Shown: positions 35,062 through 44,420, counted from the stretch's first letter. The stretch: 64,000 nt of DNA from Candidatus Bipolaricaulis sibiricus (GCA_004102645.1 CP034928.1:1170153-1234152), one strand, 5' to 3'. Made by a program: numbers and translations. Notes: generated by a model from the letters alone, not told the origin.

Positions 35062-36494
35062 CCTGGCACGAGGCGTACCGCCGGCATGTTCTGGACCCGT
35101 ACTACACGCACAGCGCGGCGTACCTAGGTGGCTACCTCCTCGATGCGATGATCGCCCACGTCCTGGCCGTCCGAAACCTACCCCTAGCCGCGGCCCCCGA
35201 GGCACAGGCTGACATCCGCCGCCTCCTCGGCGCGCTGGAGCGCCTGCGCACCACCCCTCTGGCGCACGCGCCTGCCACGCCGGATCTGTACACGACCTAC
35301 GTCCACGCGCTGGAGTGCGAGGCGGGACCGCGTGCGGCGAGCTACCTCCGCCTCGGCCTGAGCCGGAACGACCTCGACATGACCGCCTACCGGATGCACG
35401 CGCGGGAGCTCGTCCTCTCCCTGGCGAAGGACCTGGTCCGCCTCCGGACGGCCCTCCTCGCTCACGCCGGTCGCCACGTGTGCACGGTGTTCGTCGCCCA
35501 GACCCACCACCGACCCGCCCAGCCAACGACGCTCGCCCACTACCTGGCCGCGGTGGACGCGATGATCGAGCGCGACCTGAGGCGCTTGCTCCAGGCCTTG
35601 CGCCGGCTGAACGAGTGCCCGCTCGGCGCCGCCGCTCTGGGTGGAACAAGCTACGGGCTCGACCGAACCCTCACCGCCCGCCTCCTCGGATTCGGCCGCC
35701 CCGTGGCGAACACGCTCGACGCCGTGGCCGCCTCAGACTGGGAGCTTGAGCTGTCTGGAATCCTGTCCACAGTCGCGGTTGGGCTGTCGCGGCTCGTGGC
35801 TGATCTCATCTCCTGGGCCGCCGGCGACGCGTTTGTCTTGCCTCCCACGCTGTGCGAGGGATCGAGCATCATGCCCCACAAGCGGAATCCGGTGGCGCTG
35901 GAGCACGTCCGGGCGACGCTGGCGCGGGTACCAGCCCACGCCCAGGCCGCCGTGTTCTCCAGCCACAACATCCCGTTCTCGGACCACAACGACTTCGGAC
36001 CGGACGTACAGGATGCCCTGACCCGGAGCTTCGCCGAGCTGCGGGGTGCAGCCGAGCTGCTGACGGTCTGCCTGGAGGAGGGAACGTTCGACGCCCGGCA
36101 GCTGGCTCCGGAAGACGCGGACGCAGCGTCCACCGAGCTCGCTGACCATCTCACACGCTGCTATGCAGTCCCGTTTGGGGATGCGCACCGGCTGGTCGGC
36201 GCACTCGGGGATCGGCTACGATGTGGTGGCCGAGGCCTGGCCGAGGCGTCTCCCGACGACCTGACGGCCGTTGGGGGGCCACCCGTCCCTGCCGAGGAGA
36301 TCCGGGCGGCACTGAACGCGAGGGAATTCGTCCGCCGAAGGTGCGAACTGGGCGGACCGGAACAGGGGGTGATGGAGGACCACATCCGCAGAGCTACCCG
36401 GCGGCTCCACGCCTGGCAGGAGCGCCTGGGCCAGATCGAAGCGGCCCTCAGGCACTACCGAGATTCACTGCGGCATCACAAGGAGGCTCCATGA
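35058..36494 (+). CDS. Fumarase/argininosuccinate lyase-superfamily enzyme, ArgH-like
   Basis: A 478-residue lyase. GLSRNDLDMTAYRMHARELVL (N-terminal substrate region), FVAQTHHRPAQPTTLAHYL (catalytic His region) and the superfamily signature GSSIMPHKRNP at about 270 with the flexible Ser loop are all present. The superfamily cleaves C-N or C-O bonds to release fumarate (argininosuccinate, adenylosuccinate, aspartate). Its place at the head of an ABC-importer/amidohydrolase operon, not among arginine genes, argues for a catabolic substrate instead of arginine synthesis. GTG start with GAGAGGA upstream. Its stop overlaps the next gene (ATGA). Confidence 0.88.
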   Translation: MTWHEAYRRHVLDPYYTHSAAYLGGYLLDAMIAHVLAVRNLPLAAAPEAQADIRRLLGALERLRTTPLAHAPATPDLYTTYVHALECEAGPRAASYLRLGLSRNDLDMTAYRMHARELVLSLAKDLVRLRTALLAHAGRHVCTVFVAQTHHRPAQPTTLAHYLAAVDAMIERDLRRLLQALRRLNECPLGAAALGGTSYGLDRTLTARLLGFGRPVANTLDAVAASDWELELSGILSTVAVGLSRLVADLISWAAGDAFVLPPTLCEGSSIMPHKRNPVALEHVRATLARVPAHAQAAVFSSHNIPFSDHNDFGPDVQDALTRSFAELRGAAELLTVCLEEGTFDARQLAPEDADAASTELADHLTRCYAVPFGDAHRLVGALGDRLRCGGRGLAEASPDDLTAVGGPPVPAEEIRAALNAREFVRRRCELGGPEQGVMEDHIRRATRRLHAWQERLGQIEAALRHYRDSLRHHKEAP

Positions 36495-37762
36495 AGATGA
36501 GAACGTGGTTTGGTCTGTTGGCGTTGGCCTTTGGCCTCGTCGCGGTGACGGCGGGCGCCCAGATCGTCACGATCACGTACTGGCAGTACGAGTTCGCCAG
36601 CAAGGTGCAGATGATCGACGAGCTGATCGCCGAGTTCGAGGCGCAGAACCCGGGGATCAAGGTCCGCCATGAGACGTTCCCCTATGCCGTGTTTGCGGAG
36701 AAGGTGGCCACATCGGTACCAGCAGGCGTGGGACCGCACATCGTGAACCTCTACTACGGCTGGCTGCCGGCTTGGCAGCGAGCGGGGTACCTTCAGCCGC
36801 TTCCCGAGGATACTTTCCCCACGGACTCCATCGAGTCTGAGTTCGCGCCGCTTGTCCGGGCCGCCAAGATCGACGGCCGATACTGGGGGCTCCCCACCGC
36901 AGTCCGCACGCTGGCCCTGTTCTACAACGTCGACCTGTTCGAGGAGAACGGGATCAGCGGCCCGCCCGAGACGTGGGACGAGCTCATCTCCATCGCCCAG
37001 AAGCTCACCACCTACCGGGGAGGCAGGTTCGTGCGAGCCGGGTTTGGGATGGCACCCGATGGGCAGGACCACCATTTGGTGCGGGAGATCCTTCTCCGGC
37101 AGTTCGGCGGGGCTCCGTACAGCGACGACAGCCGCACCGTGACCTACAACACCCCGGAAGGGGAGGCGGCGCTCAAGTTCTACACCGACTTCCGGCTCGT
37201 CCACCAGATCGGAGAGCCCGACTTCCCGTTCCCAGGCGTGGCCGGTTACTACCGGGATGGCTTCATCGCTGGGCTGATCGGGATGATCGTTGACGGGTCG
37301 TTTGCCATCGGCGCGATCACGCGCAACGCCCCGCACCGGTGGGCAGTGGCGGAGTTGCCGCGCCTCACCCCGGACGGGGAGCGCCACAACTTCGCGTCGT
37401 TTTGGATGCACGGCCTGACCCCTCTCGCCCAGGGCGCGGAGCTGGAGGCGGCAGTGAGGTTCCTCCAGTTCATCACCTCCGAGCAGGCGATGAAGCGATG
37501 GGTGGCCTGGGTCGGTGAGCTGCCGGCGCGGTTGTCGCTCGTCGACAACCCCGAGCTGGTGGCAGACCCGATCCTCGGACCGTTCGTAGCGGCACTACCC
37601 TACTCGCACGCCACGTTCTTCGTGGATGAGGCCGCTCAACGCGCGGTGATGATCGACGCCGTGTTGCGGGTGATCCGCGACGGGATGGACCCCGCGGAGT
37701 CGCTGCGCCGGGCGGCGACCGAGGAACAGGCGATCCTCGACCGGTTCTGGCAAGCGAGGTAA
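36491..37762 (+). CDS. ABC transporter substrate-binding protein, family 1 (sugar type)
   Basis: A 423-residue exported solute-binding protein with AAGGAGG before the ATG. Signal peptide 1-22 (GLLALAFGLVAVTAGAQ). TITYWQYEFASKVQMIDELIAEFEAQNPGIKV is the classical start of the carbohydrate-type extracellular binding proteins, followed by GWLPAWQRAGYLQPLP and LPTAVRTLALFYNVDLFEENG. No lipobox cysteine, so it is probably free in the periplasm. Ligands are usually sugars or glycerol phosphates, but family members also bind other polar compounds. Its ATG overlaps the lyase stop. Confidence 0.93.
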   Translation: MKMRTWFGLLALAFGLVAVTAGAQIVTITYWQYEFASKVQMIDELIAEFEAQNPGIKVRHETFPYAVFAEKVATSVPAGVGPHIVNLYYGWLPAWQRAGYLQPLPEDTFPTDSIESEFAPLVRAAKIDGRYWGLPTAVRTLALFYNVDLFEENGISGPPETWDELISIAQKLTTYRGGRFVRAGFGMAPDGQDHHLVREILLRQFGGAPYSDDSRTVTYNTPEGEAALKFYTDFRLVHQIGEPDFPFPGVAGYYRDGFIAGLIGMIVDGSFAIGAITRNAPHRWAVAELPRLTPDGERHNFASFWMHGLTPLAQGAELEAAVRFLQFITSEQAMKRWVAWVGELPARLSLVDNPELVADPILGPFVAALPYSHATFFVDEAAQRAVMIDAVLRVIRDGMDPAESLRRAATEEQAILDRFWQAR

Positions 37763-37836
37763 GTGAACTCGGGACCGGGGCCGGCCAGTGGCCGGCTCCG
37801 GTCTGCCCCTGACCACGGTCAAGGAGAGGAGAGCGC

Positions 37837-38769
37837 GTGGGGACTTCCCGTCACAGGTCGCCGGTCGTCGGCCTGACCCTCCGCCGGCGGCGGATCCTCT
37901 GGGCGTACGCGTTCCTCGCCGTTCCGCTTCTCTTCTTCGTCGCCATCCGCATCTGGCCGATGCTCCAGGCATTCCAACTCTCCGTGACGCAATGGCACGT
38001 GGATCCCGCGCAGCGGGTGTTCGTGGGCCTTCACCACTTCCAGCGGATGTGGAGCGATGCGAAGTTCCTGCAAGCGCTTCGCAACACGGCCCTCTACGCG
38101 GCGATCGGCGTGCCGGCCCAGGTGTTCCTCGGGCTGGGGATCGCGCTCCTCCTGAACAACATCCGTCGCCTGCGGGGTCTGTTCCGGGCGATCTACTTCG
38201 CGCCCTATGTCACCCCGGCGGTGGCGGTGGCGTGGGCGTGGAGCTACATGCTGTCCCCCCACCTCGGCGTGGTGAACACCCTCCTCGGGTACGTGGGGAT
38301 CCCGCCTCAGCCGTTTCTCACCTCGCCCGCCCAGGCCCTGCCCACGGTGGCCGCGGTGGTGGTGTGGCAGTTCGTGGGTTTCCACGTGGTGATCTTCCTC
38401 GTTGCCCTGAACAGCATTCCGCGCGAGATCTACGAAGCAGCGCGGGTGGATGGGGCTGCGGGGTGGTCCCTGTTTCGCCGGATCACCTTCCCTCTCCTCA
38501 ACCCGAGCCTCGTTCTGTCCGTGATCATGGCCACCGCGTCCCCGTCGATCGGGATCCTCCAGCTGTTCACCCAGGTGATGAACCTGCGCATGTACGACCC
38601 CGGGGGGCCGCTCGGGAGCACGAGCACCGTCGTCCTGTATATGTATCAGATGGCGTTCCGGCGGTTCGACTTCGGGTACGCGGCGGCGATCATCGTCGTC
38701 CTGTTCGCGATCATCCTCACGACAAGCCTGCTCCAGCTGCGCGTGTTGCGCCGGAGGTTCGAGTACTGA
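37837..38769 (+). CDS. ABC transporter permease, MalF/UgpA-like
   Basis: A 310-residue inner-membrane permease with six helices. WAYAFLAVPLLFFVAIRIWPML is the first helix and QALRNTALYAAIGVPAQVFLG opens the permease core. The EAA motif is EIYEAARVDGAAGWSLFRRITFPLL, which docks the ATPase. GTG start after a purine-rich GGAGAGGAG. Its stop overlaps the next permease by one base (TGATG). No ATP-binding gene lies in this operon. Confidence 0.93.
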   Translation: MGTSRHRSPVVGLTLRRRRILWAYAFLAVPLLFFVAIRIWPMLQAFQLSVTQWHVDPAQRVFVGLHHFQRMWSDAKFLQALRNTALYAAIGVPAQVFLGLGIALLLNNIRRLRGLFRAIYFAPYVTPAVAVAWAWSYMLSPHLGVVNTLLGYVGIPPQPFLTSPAQALPTVAAVVVWQFVGFHVVIFLVALNSIPREIYEAARVDGAAGWSLFRRITFPLLNPSLVLSVIMATASPSIGILQLFTQVMNLRMYDPGGPLGSTSTVVLYMYQMAFRRFDFGYAAAIIVVLFAIILTTSLLQLRVLRRRFEY

Positions 38770-39590
38770 TGCGCCACCGCGTGTTGCCGGTCCGGATCCT
38801 GAGCTACCTCGTTCTCACCGCCGGGGCGGCGATCATGATCTTCCCGTTCGTCTGGATGCTTCTCACCTCGCTGAAGCCCCTGCCGGAGATCTACTCCCTC
38901 TCGTGGCTGCCGCGTCAGCCGACGCTGCAGAACTACGTGACGATTCTCTTCCGGTACCAGTTCGGCCGGTGGTTTCTCAACAGCCTGTTCGTCGGCACCG
39001 CCACGACCCTGTCCATGGTGGTGTTCTGCTCGCTGACGGGATACACGCTCACCAAGCTCGACTTCCCGGGGAAGGGATTCGTGTTCGTCCTTATCCTCGC
39101 CACGCTGTTCGTCCCCACCGAGATGCTCGTGCTCCCGTGGTACGCCGCGTCCGTCCGGTTTGGGTGGGTGGACACGTACTGGGGGATCATGTTCCCAGGG
39201 ATGATCCACGCGTTCGGGGTGTTCCTCATGCGCCAGTTTTTCCAGAGCCTGCCCAACGATCTCCTCGATGCAGCCCGCGTGGACGGGCTCTCCGAGCTAG
39301 GGGTGTTCTGGCGTGTCGCCCTGCCCCTGATGAGGTCGCCCCTCGCTGCCCTGGCCATCCTCGCGTTCTTGGGCAACTGGAACGCGTTCATCTGGCCCCT
39401 CATCGTTACCCACCGCTCCGAGGTGTTCACCTTGCCAGTGGGGCTGGCGATGTTCTCCGGGGAGGCCGGTGCCCAATGGAACCTGATCACCGCCGGGGCG
39501 ACCCTGTCGGTGTTCCCGGTTCTTCTCGTGTTCGCCATCTTTCAGCGCCACATCATCGAGAGCGTCGCCTCGTCGGGGGTGAAGGGATGA
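38769..39590 (+). CDS. ABC transporter permease, MalG/UgpE-like
   Basis: A 273-residue permease pairing with the previous one. FPFVWMLLTSLKPLPEIY is the typical first helix and loop. The EAA motif is DLLDAARVDGLSELGVFWRVALPLM, and NWNAFIWPLIVT is a conserved late segment. It starts within the TGATG overlap and ends in an ATGA overlap with the amidohydrolase, so the whole segment is translationally chained. The ATPase must come from elsewhere, as with shared MsmK-type subunits. Confidence 0.93.
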   Translation: MRHRVLPVRILSYLVLTAGAAIMIFPFVWMLLTSLKPLPEIYSLSWLPRQPTLQNYVTILFRYQFGRWFLNSLFVGTATTLSMVVFCSLTGYTLTKLDFPGKGFVFVLILATLFVPTEMLVLPWYAASVRFGWVDTYWGIMFPGMIHAFGVFLMRQFFQSLPNDLLDAARVDGLSELGVFWRVALPLMRSPLAALAILAFLGNWNAFIWPLIVTHRSEVFTLPVGLAMFSGEAGAQWNLITAGATLSVFPVLLVFAIFQRHIIESVASSGVKG

Positions 39591-40540
39591 GCGAGTCCCT
39601 CGGGTTGCCGATCTTCGACGTCCACTGCCACCTTCCCGCACCGGGAAGGTTGGCGTGGGGCGCATGGGGAGAGGCGTTCGCCCGTCGTTACGGGGAGGCC
39701 AAGCTCACCACGTGGATCGAGCGCAACCGCCAGGCCCAGCACCGGTCGCGCGACACCCTTGGCTTCCCGGTCCCCGAGGTTCCGCAGCCGTCGCCAGACG
39801 AGAGCGCACGGCGCTACGCCGCAGAGATCGAGCGCTACGGCCTCCGGGGGATCTGCCTTGTCACCGGCGGCGGCAACGATGTCCTTGCCGCCGCCATCCG
39901 CCCTCACCCCAAGCTGCTGGGGTTCGCCCACCACGACCCGTTCTCCCCCGGCGCCGCCGACGAACTGGTCCGCGCGGTGCGCGACCTGCGCTTGGTGGGG
40001 TACAAGGTGATCGCCCCGGCACTCCCCGGCCCTCTCGCCGACTCCACACTGGACCCGGTGTGGGAAACCTGTTCGTACCTCGGTATCCCCGTCCTGGTCC
40101 ACTTCGGACCGCTGGGAGGTGGGTCGGGGGTCGCCGCGGGACAGAACATCAGCCCCCTCGCCCTCCACGACGTGGCGAAGGGATTCCCCGACACCCCGTT
40201 CATCGTCCCCCACTTCGGGACCGGCTACCTGCGGGAGCTCCTCCATCTGATGTGGGCGTGCGACAACGTGTTCGTGGACACGTCAGGGAGCAACGGATGG
40301 CGGCGCTTCCTGTGGCCGCAGCCGGAGCTGGCCGATCTGTTCCGCCTGTTTCACCGACAGTTCGGAGCCGAGCGGATTCTGTTCGGAACCGACAGCTCGT
40401 ACTTCCCCCGTGGATGGGCCTCCCGCTACGCTGAAGAACAACTCCGCGCTGCCGCAGCAGCCGGAATCCAGGAACGCGACGTGGAGAAGATCTTCGCTAC
40501 GAATGCCCCTGCGTTGCTCCGCGTCGAGACCCCGGAATGA
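39587..40540 (+). CDS. Amidohydrolase_2-type metal-dependent hydrolase
   Basis: A 317-residue TIM-barrel enzyme. FDVHCHLPA near residue 10 is the HxH metal motif on strand 1, IPVLVHFGPLGGG and FIVPHFGTGYLRELLHLM carry the later histidines, and FGTDSSYFPRG carries the strand-8 Asp. The family includes decarboxylases, lactonases and amidases. Coming last in the lyase-importer operon, it should act on the imported compound or on the lyase product. Substrate unknown. Confidence 0.88.
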   Translation: MSESLGLPIFDVHCHLPAPGRLAWGAWGEAFARRYGEAKLTTWIERNRQAQHRSRDTLGFPVPEVPQPSPDESARRYAAEIERYGLRGICLVTGGGNDVLAAAIRPHPKLLGFAHHDPFSPGAADELVRAVRDLRLVGYKVIAPALPGPLADSTLDPVWETCSYLGIPVLVHFGPLGGGSGVAAGQNISPLALHDVAKGFPDTPFIVPHFGTGYLRELLHLMWACDNVFVDTSGSNGWRRFLWPQPELADLFRLFHRQFGAERILFGTDSSYFPRGWASRYAEEQLRAAAAAGIQERDVEKIFATNAPALLRVETPE

Positions 40541-40624
40541 CAGCGCGCTGCGACCCTACACCGTGCGGGACCGTAGAACCGTGCGCCCGTCTCCAGCAGA
40601 TCATCCCACCGGGGGCGCGCGCGA

Positions 40625-41911
40625 CTACAGGGGCACGGTGGGCCCGGGGCGCGCCCGGGGACAGGTGCGGCCACCGATCGGCCCCAAGCGCCAGCTGAGG
40701 ACATGGCCGACGAAGACCAGCCCCAGGGTCAGGGCGAGGAGGGTTGCGTAGGACGTCCGGGCGAGGAGCCAACCGCCGAGTAGCGGAGGGAGCACAGTGA
40801 GCCCGCTCAGGGTGCTGAACAAGCCGATGTACACTCCCCGCTCGCCGGGTGGGGCGAGTTCGACCGCACCGTTGGCGAACCCGATGAAGTTCGCACTGAG
40901 CGACAGTCCAATCGCCGCAAACACCCATGGGTACAGGTACGCAAGCGGGTGCCCGGCGTCGAGCCTCAGGACGAGGAACAGGAGCGCCACCAGCGGCGCG
41001 GTCAGGCTGGCCGCGGTGCCAACCTGGATCACTCGATGGATCCCCGCCCGCTCCCCCAGGAGACCCAGCCCGAGTCCGGCCACGATCCCCCCCACCGTCT
41101 GCACGGCGGCGAACACGCCGACGTACGCGGGCGAGAACCCTAGCCCCTGCGTTCCAAGCAGGGTGTAGAACCCCAGCGCCAGCCCCTCGAAACCCGACAC
41201 AAGCCGGACGACAACGAGCGAGCGGAACGTCCGGTCTTCCCGCAGGACGGCGGCCAGGCGTGCAGAGTAGACCCGCAGGGGCGGCCTGGCCACGGGCTCT
41301 TCCTCCGGCTCGACGACAAGGCTCCACGACCCGAGCGACAGGAGGAGGAGGACCCCCGTCAGGGAAAACAGGGCGGCGTAGGCGGAGGGGTAGCCCGGTC
41401 CCGTGTCCCCGAGGAGCCAGCTGATGAGCGCGCCAGCGCCCACAGCGAGAACGCCTCGCGCCGCCGTACTCGCCCCAAGCACCCGCCCGCGGCGGTTCGG
41501 CGGCACAGCCTTGGCAAGCACATCCCACCACACGAGGTGATCCACGGACAAGAACACGAACATCAACCCATGGAGGGCGAGAAAGAGCACGAGGGCAGAC
41601 CCCGAACGCGCGCCGAGACCGAGCCACAGGGCCACGCCAAGCACGAGGTACGCGGGCCGAGACAGAAGGCCGGCACAGGTGAGCCATGGTTTCTTCCGCC
41701 GCGCGGGCAGCAGCAGCCACGCCACCGCAAGCTGGGGCAGACGCCACCCCGCCTCGGCAAGGGCGATCACAACCCCCACGAGGACCGCGCTCCCCGTGAG
41801 CTCGCTCACGAACTGGGGAAGCACGGTGGTGAACCCGATGAACGTCATCCCCACTCCAAACAGGGTCGCCTCACCGAAGAAGGCCAATGCGTTCCGACGC
41901 CCGACGTCCAT
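40625..41911 (-). CDS. Major facilitator superfamily protein
   Basis: About 428 residues with 12 hydrophobic segments, beginning NALAFFGEATLFGVGMTFIGF. RRGRVLGASTAARGVLAVGAG and GLGFSPAYVGVFAAVQTVGGIVAGLGLGLLGERAGIHRVI are MFS-like helices and loops. Substrate unknown. I use the ATG 7 nt after a TAGACT box (leaderless-type); an upstream ATG at 41947 would add 12 residues. It is convergent with the amidohydrolase and ends 84 nt from it. Confidence 0.85.
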   Translation of the reverse strand: MDVGRRNALAFFGEATLFGVGMTFIGFTTVLPQFVSELTGSAVLVGVVIALAEAGWRLPQLAVAWLLLPARRKKPWLTCAGLLSRPAYLVLGVALWLGLGARSGSALVLFLALHGLMFVFLSVDHLVWWDVLAKAVPPNRRGRVLGASTAARGVLAVGAGALISWLLGDTGPGYPSAYAALFSLTGVLLLLSLGSWSLVVEPEEEPVARPPLRVYSARLAAVLREDRTFRSLVVVRLVSGFEGLALGFYTLLGTQGLGFSPAYVGVFAAVQTVGGIVAGLGLGLLGERAGIHRVIQVGTAASLTAPLVALLFLVLRLDAGHPLAYLYPWVFAAIGLSLSANFIGFANGAVELAPPGERGVYIGLFSTLSGLTVLPPLLGGWLLARTSYATLLALTLGLVFVGHVLSWRLGPIGGRTCPRARPGPTVPL

Positions 41912-42004
41912 GGCCGGGAGTCTACGCCGTAGATGCCCTCCAGCCACGGGGATCCGGTCCTGTCCACGTGGCCAGGGGTCGTCGGACCGCTCGAATCCCG
42001 GATT

Positions 42005-42931
42005 CTACAGCTTGCTTAGCATCTGAATTTCCAGGGGTTCTCCCCTCTCCGGAGCGCGGACGAGGTTCAGCGCACCCGACGGGCAGTGTGCCACGCACAC
42101 TCCGCATCCCATGCAGGCTTCGAAATCCACGATCGGATTCCCGTTCGTGGACGCGACCGCACCAAACGGGCACCGGGCCGCACACGCTCCGCAGCCCCGG
42201 CACAGCGCGGCGTCGAGGACGGCCACGTAGCCGGAGGAAGCGAGCATCGGCGTCCCGTGCTTCCAGGCCTGCATCGCCCCGCAGCAGCACGGGCAGCAGT
42301 TGCAGATCGCGTAGAACCGGCTGAGCATCGCGTCCTTGAAGAACGCGTGGTGGACGTGGCCGCGGTCCCGCTCCGCCCGCAGAATCGCCACCGCCTCGTC
42401 CGGGGTGATCCACCGGGCGCGCTGCGGGTGTTGGTCGGCGACGAAGCTCGCGAACGGCTCCCCGACGATGAGGCAGACGTCGAGGGGAAGACACGGCTCG
42501 TCGCGGGCGACCCGGCACGGGCACTCCAGGGCGACGATCCGGTCCGGGCCGCGGAGGACGATGTCGCGCGCGGTCGCGTAGGGGATCACCTTCTCCAGGT
42601 TCCGCAGGTCCACATCCACACGAAGGGTGACGAGCTGCTCGGCCGCCGGGGTGGGGAGAACCTTGCCATGGTACGTGTCCGCGAGGCGCCGCCCAGCATC
42701 CGACCCGCGCTCCGCGCGAAGGAACAGGCGCCCCACACAGCGGTGGACGGCCCGCAGGGGGCGGGGGAGGGTCTCCGGTCGCGTCGCACCACGAATGTAG
42801 AGGTACGGCCACCGCGCGTAGACGTACCCGTGGAGAAAGTCGCGCAGCCGGTAGCCGGGCAAGCGCAGCCCTTCGCGGGCGAACGCGCGCGTCGCGTAAC
42901 GAACAGGCCATCCCAGACGTCGTCGGTCCAT
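42005..42931 (-). CDS. Cysteine-rich ferredoxin-type iron-sulfur protein
   Basis: A 308-residue protein with GGGGGGAAG before the ATG. The C-terminus has two ferredoxin motifs, CRGCGACAARC (244-254) and CMGCGVCVAHC (273-283), binding two [4Fe-4S] clusters. Ahead of them are CPC (137-139), Cys147, Cys153 and the striking run CNCCPCCC (210-217), enough for at least one more metal site. No signal peptide or transmembrane helix. It probably passes electrons in an anaerobic redox reaction. The N-terminal 130 residues match nothing I know. It is divergent from the cyclase gene. Confidence 0.88.
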   Translation of the reverse strand: MDRRRLGWPVRYATRAFAREGLRLPGYRLRDFLHGYVYARWPYLYIRGATRPETLPRPLRAVHRCVGRLFLRAERGSDAGRRLADTYHGKVLPTPAAEQLVTLRVDVDLRNLEKVIPYATARDIVLRGPDRIVALECPCRVARDEPCLPLDVCLIVGEPFASFVADQHPQRARWITPDEAVAILRAERDRGHVHHAFFKDAMLSRFYAICNCCPCCCGAMQAWKHGTPMLASSGYVAVLDAALCRGCGACAARCPFGAVASTNGNPIVDFEACMGCGVCVAHCPSGALNLVRAPERGEPLEIQMLSKL

Positions 42932-43029
42932 CTTCCCCCCCAGTCGCACTCCAGTGTAGATCGCACGGCGCCACCGTGCTACTCGGCGGCGTCGGGCGTC
43001 TGCACTCCCTGGACCGTGGCTGCTCGCCT

Positions 43030-44049
43030 GTGCACACTCTGACCGTGAAGATCGGCGGTCTCGACGACGCAGCGGATCTGTCGGCTGCCCCGCAGATCGT
43101 GTCACCGACCGCCGAACGTGGACCGGGCCCTGCCGCCCGCGGCCGGGCCATCCTGTTCGCCGACATCCGCGGGTTCACCTCGTACGCCCGCGCGCGGGGA
43201 GACGCGCAGGCCTACCGCCTCGCCAAGGCGTTCACCTCTATCGCCGAGCGCTGCGTGGCGGGGAACCGCGGCCGGGTCGTAAAGACGCTCGGCGACGGGG
43301 TCATGGCGGCCTTCGCCGACGCGTACAACAGCGTGGTGTGCGCGAAAGAGATCCAGGAACAGGTCGCCCGCCACAACGCCTCCCATCCCGCCGACCCCCT
43401 GGCGAGCGGGATCGGGATCGCGTGGGGCACGCCGATCGAGGAGGACGACGACCTGTTCGGGTCGGTCGTCAACCTCGCCCAGCGCCTGGCCGACCGCGCG
43501 CGGGGTGGGCAGATCCTCGTCTCCCCCCCCGTGGTGGAGAGGACCGCCCAGGCCGGGATTCGCTACCTCGACCTCGGGACGCACGACCTCAAGGGCCTCG
43601 GCCCCCAGCGGATCTACGAGCTCGTGTGGCGAGACGAGGTCGCCCACATCGCCACGAAGGACGGCCGTCTCAACCTCATCCTCACCCGCGACGCCCTGGT
43701 CGTGGAGCTCGGCAAGGCAGTTCAAGAGCAGGTGCAGCTCGTCCGGGAGCTACTGTCCGAACGGGCTGGGCGCAGGCGCGGCATCCGCGGGTTCCTCCTC
43801 AACGCGACGATCGGGATCCTCGAGCGCCGCGTCCCCCAGATCGTGGATCGAGCTTTGTTCCAGCGCGGGTTCGGGCTCGAGCACCCCCTCGCCGAGGTGA
43901 CGGCCTCGTTCCGCCGAAACACGCTCACGGTGAGGATCCGCGGGCACCGCGGGATCCAACTGGGGCCGAAGGACGTGGACCCCGAGCTCGCTGCCGAGTT
44001 CGTGGCCAAGCTCGACCAGCTGAAGCGCGAAGTTCTCACCCATTCCTAG
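43030..44049 (+). CDS. Class III adenylate/guanylate cyclase with unknown C-terminal domain
   Basis: About 339 residues. The cyclase domain (about 35-215) has the metal-binding FADIRGFTSY, TLGDGVMAAF, and the transition-state segment DLFGSVVNLAQRLADRA with the conserved Asn and Arg. These residues indicate an active homodimeric nucleotide cyclase; ATP versus GTP is not certain. No membrane segment is present. The C-terminal 120 residues (about 225-339: LVVELGKAVQEQVQLVRELL onward) are not recognised. Two GTG starts, 43030 and 43045, are possible and neither has a clear ribosome binding site. Confidence 0.87.
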   Translation: MHTLTVKIGGLDDAADLSAAPQIVSPTAERGPGPAARGRAILFADIRGFTSYARARGDAQAYRLAKAFTSIAERCVAGNRGRVVKTLGDGVMAAFADAYNSVVCAKEIQEQVARHNASHPADPLASGIGIAWGTPIEEDDDLFGSVVNLAQRLADRARGGQILVSPPVVERTAQAGIRYLDLGTHDLKGLGPQRIYELVWRDEVAHIATKDGRLNLILTRDALVVELGKAVQEQVQLVRELLSERAGRRRGIRGFLLNATIGILERRVPQIVDRALFQRGFGLEHPLAEVTASFRRNTLTVRIRGHRGIQLGPKDVDPELAAEFVAKLDQLKREVLTHS

Positions 44050-44420
44050 ATAGCTCTGCAGCACGTGGTCCATTGGGGAGCGGAGACTGGGGCAACCCCG
44101 CTCGGCGGGCCGTGCCACCGGACGAGGCCTCCATTCCCGATCGGCACGGCCCCACCCAACGGCAGGGATCGCGGCGAAAAGGCCCCTCGGGTGGGGCCTC
44201 GTCGGTTCGGTCTGTCTTCTGAGGATGGTAGGGAAGCGGGCCAGGCACCCTACGCACGCCAGCATGTTGCCCCCGGCCGGTAGAGGGCCCGCGGACGTCC
44301 GATGGAGGATCGGTGGATAACTGGATAACGCCGATCCAGAGCGTTGTGGCACAGGCCGGACCGCCCAAGGAGGGGACATCCCCAGAACACTCCCGCTCCG
44401 CCTGCACCCCCGGGCGTTCC
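44050..44420. other. Intergenic region downstream of tRNA-Pro and cyclase
   Basis: It contains a minus-strand terminator at 44177-44199. The stretch from 44200 to 44420 could be part of the tRNA precursor; I searched both strands for SRP RNA and RNase P RNA cores and found none. No convincing protein gene. Confidence 0.5.
44177..44199 (-). terminator. Intrinsic terminator downstream of tRNA-Pro
   Basis: On the minus strand AGGCCCC pairs with GGGGCCT across a 6-nt loop and is followed by TTTCG, so it would end transcripts from the tRNA-Pro gene. It is about 220 nt after the tRNA. Confidence 0.6.

Noticed and set aside
43750-44379. 209-codon minus-strand frame opposite the cyclase end
   Set aside because: It crosses the tRNA terminator and is antisense to the conserved cyclase, with no start signals.
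44200-44420. Possible SRP RNA or RNase P RNA downstream of tRNA-Pro
   Set aside because: The SRP GGAA tetraloop context and the RNase P conserved blocks are missing on both strands.
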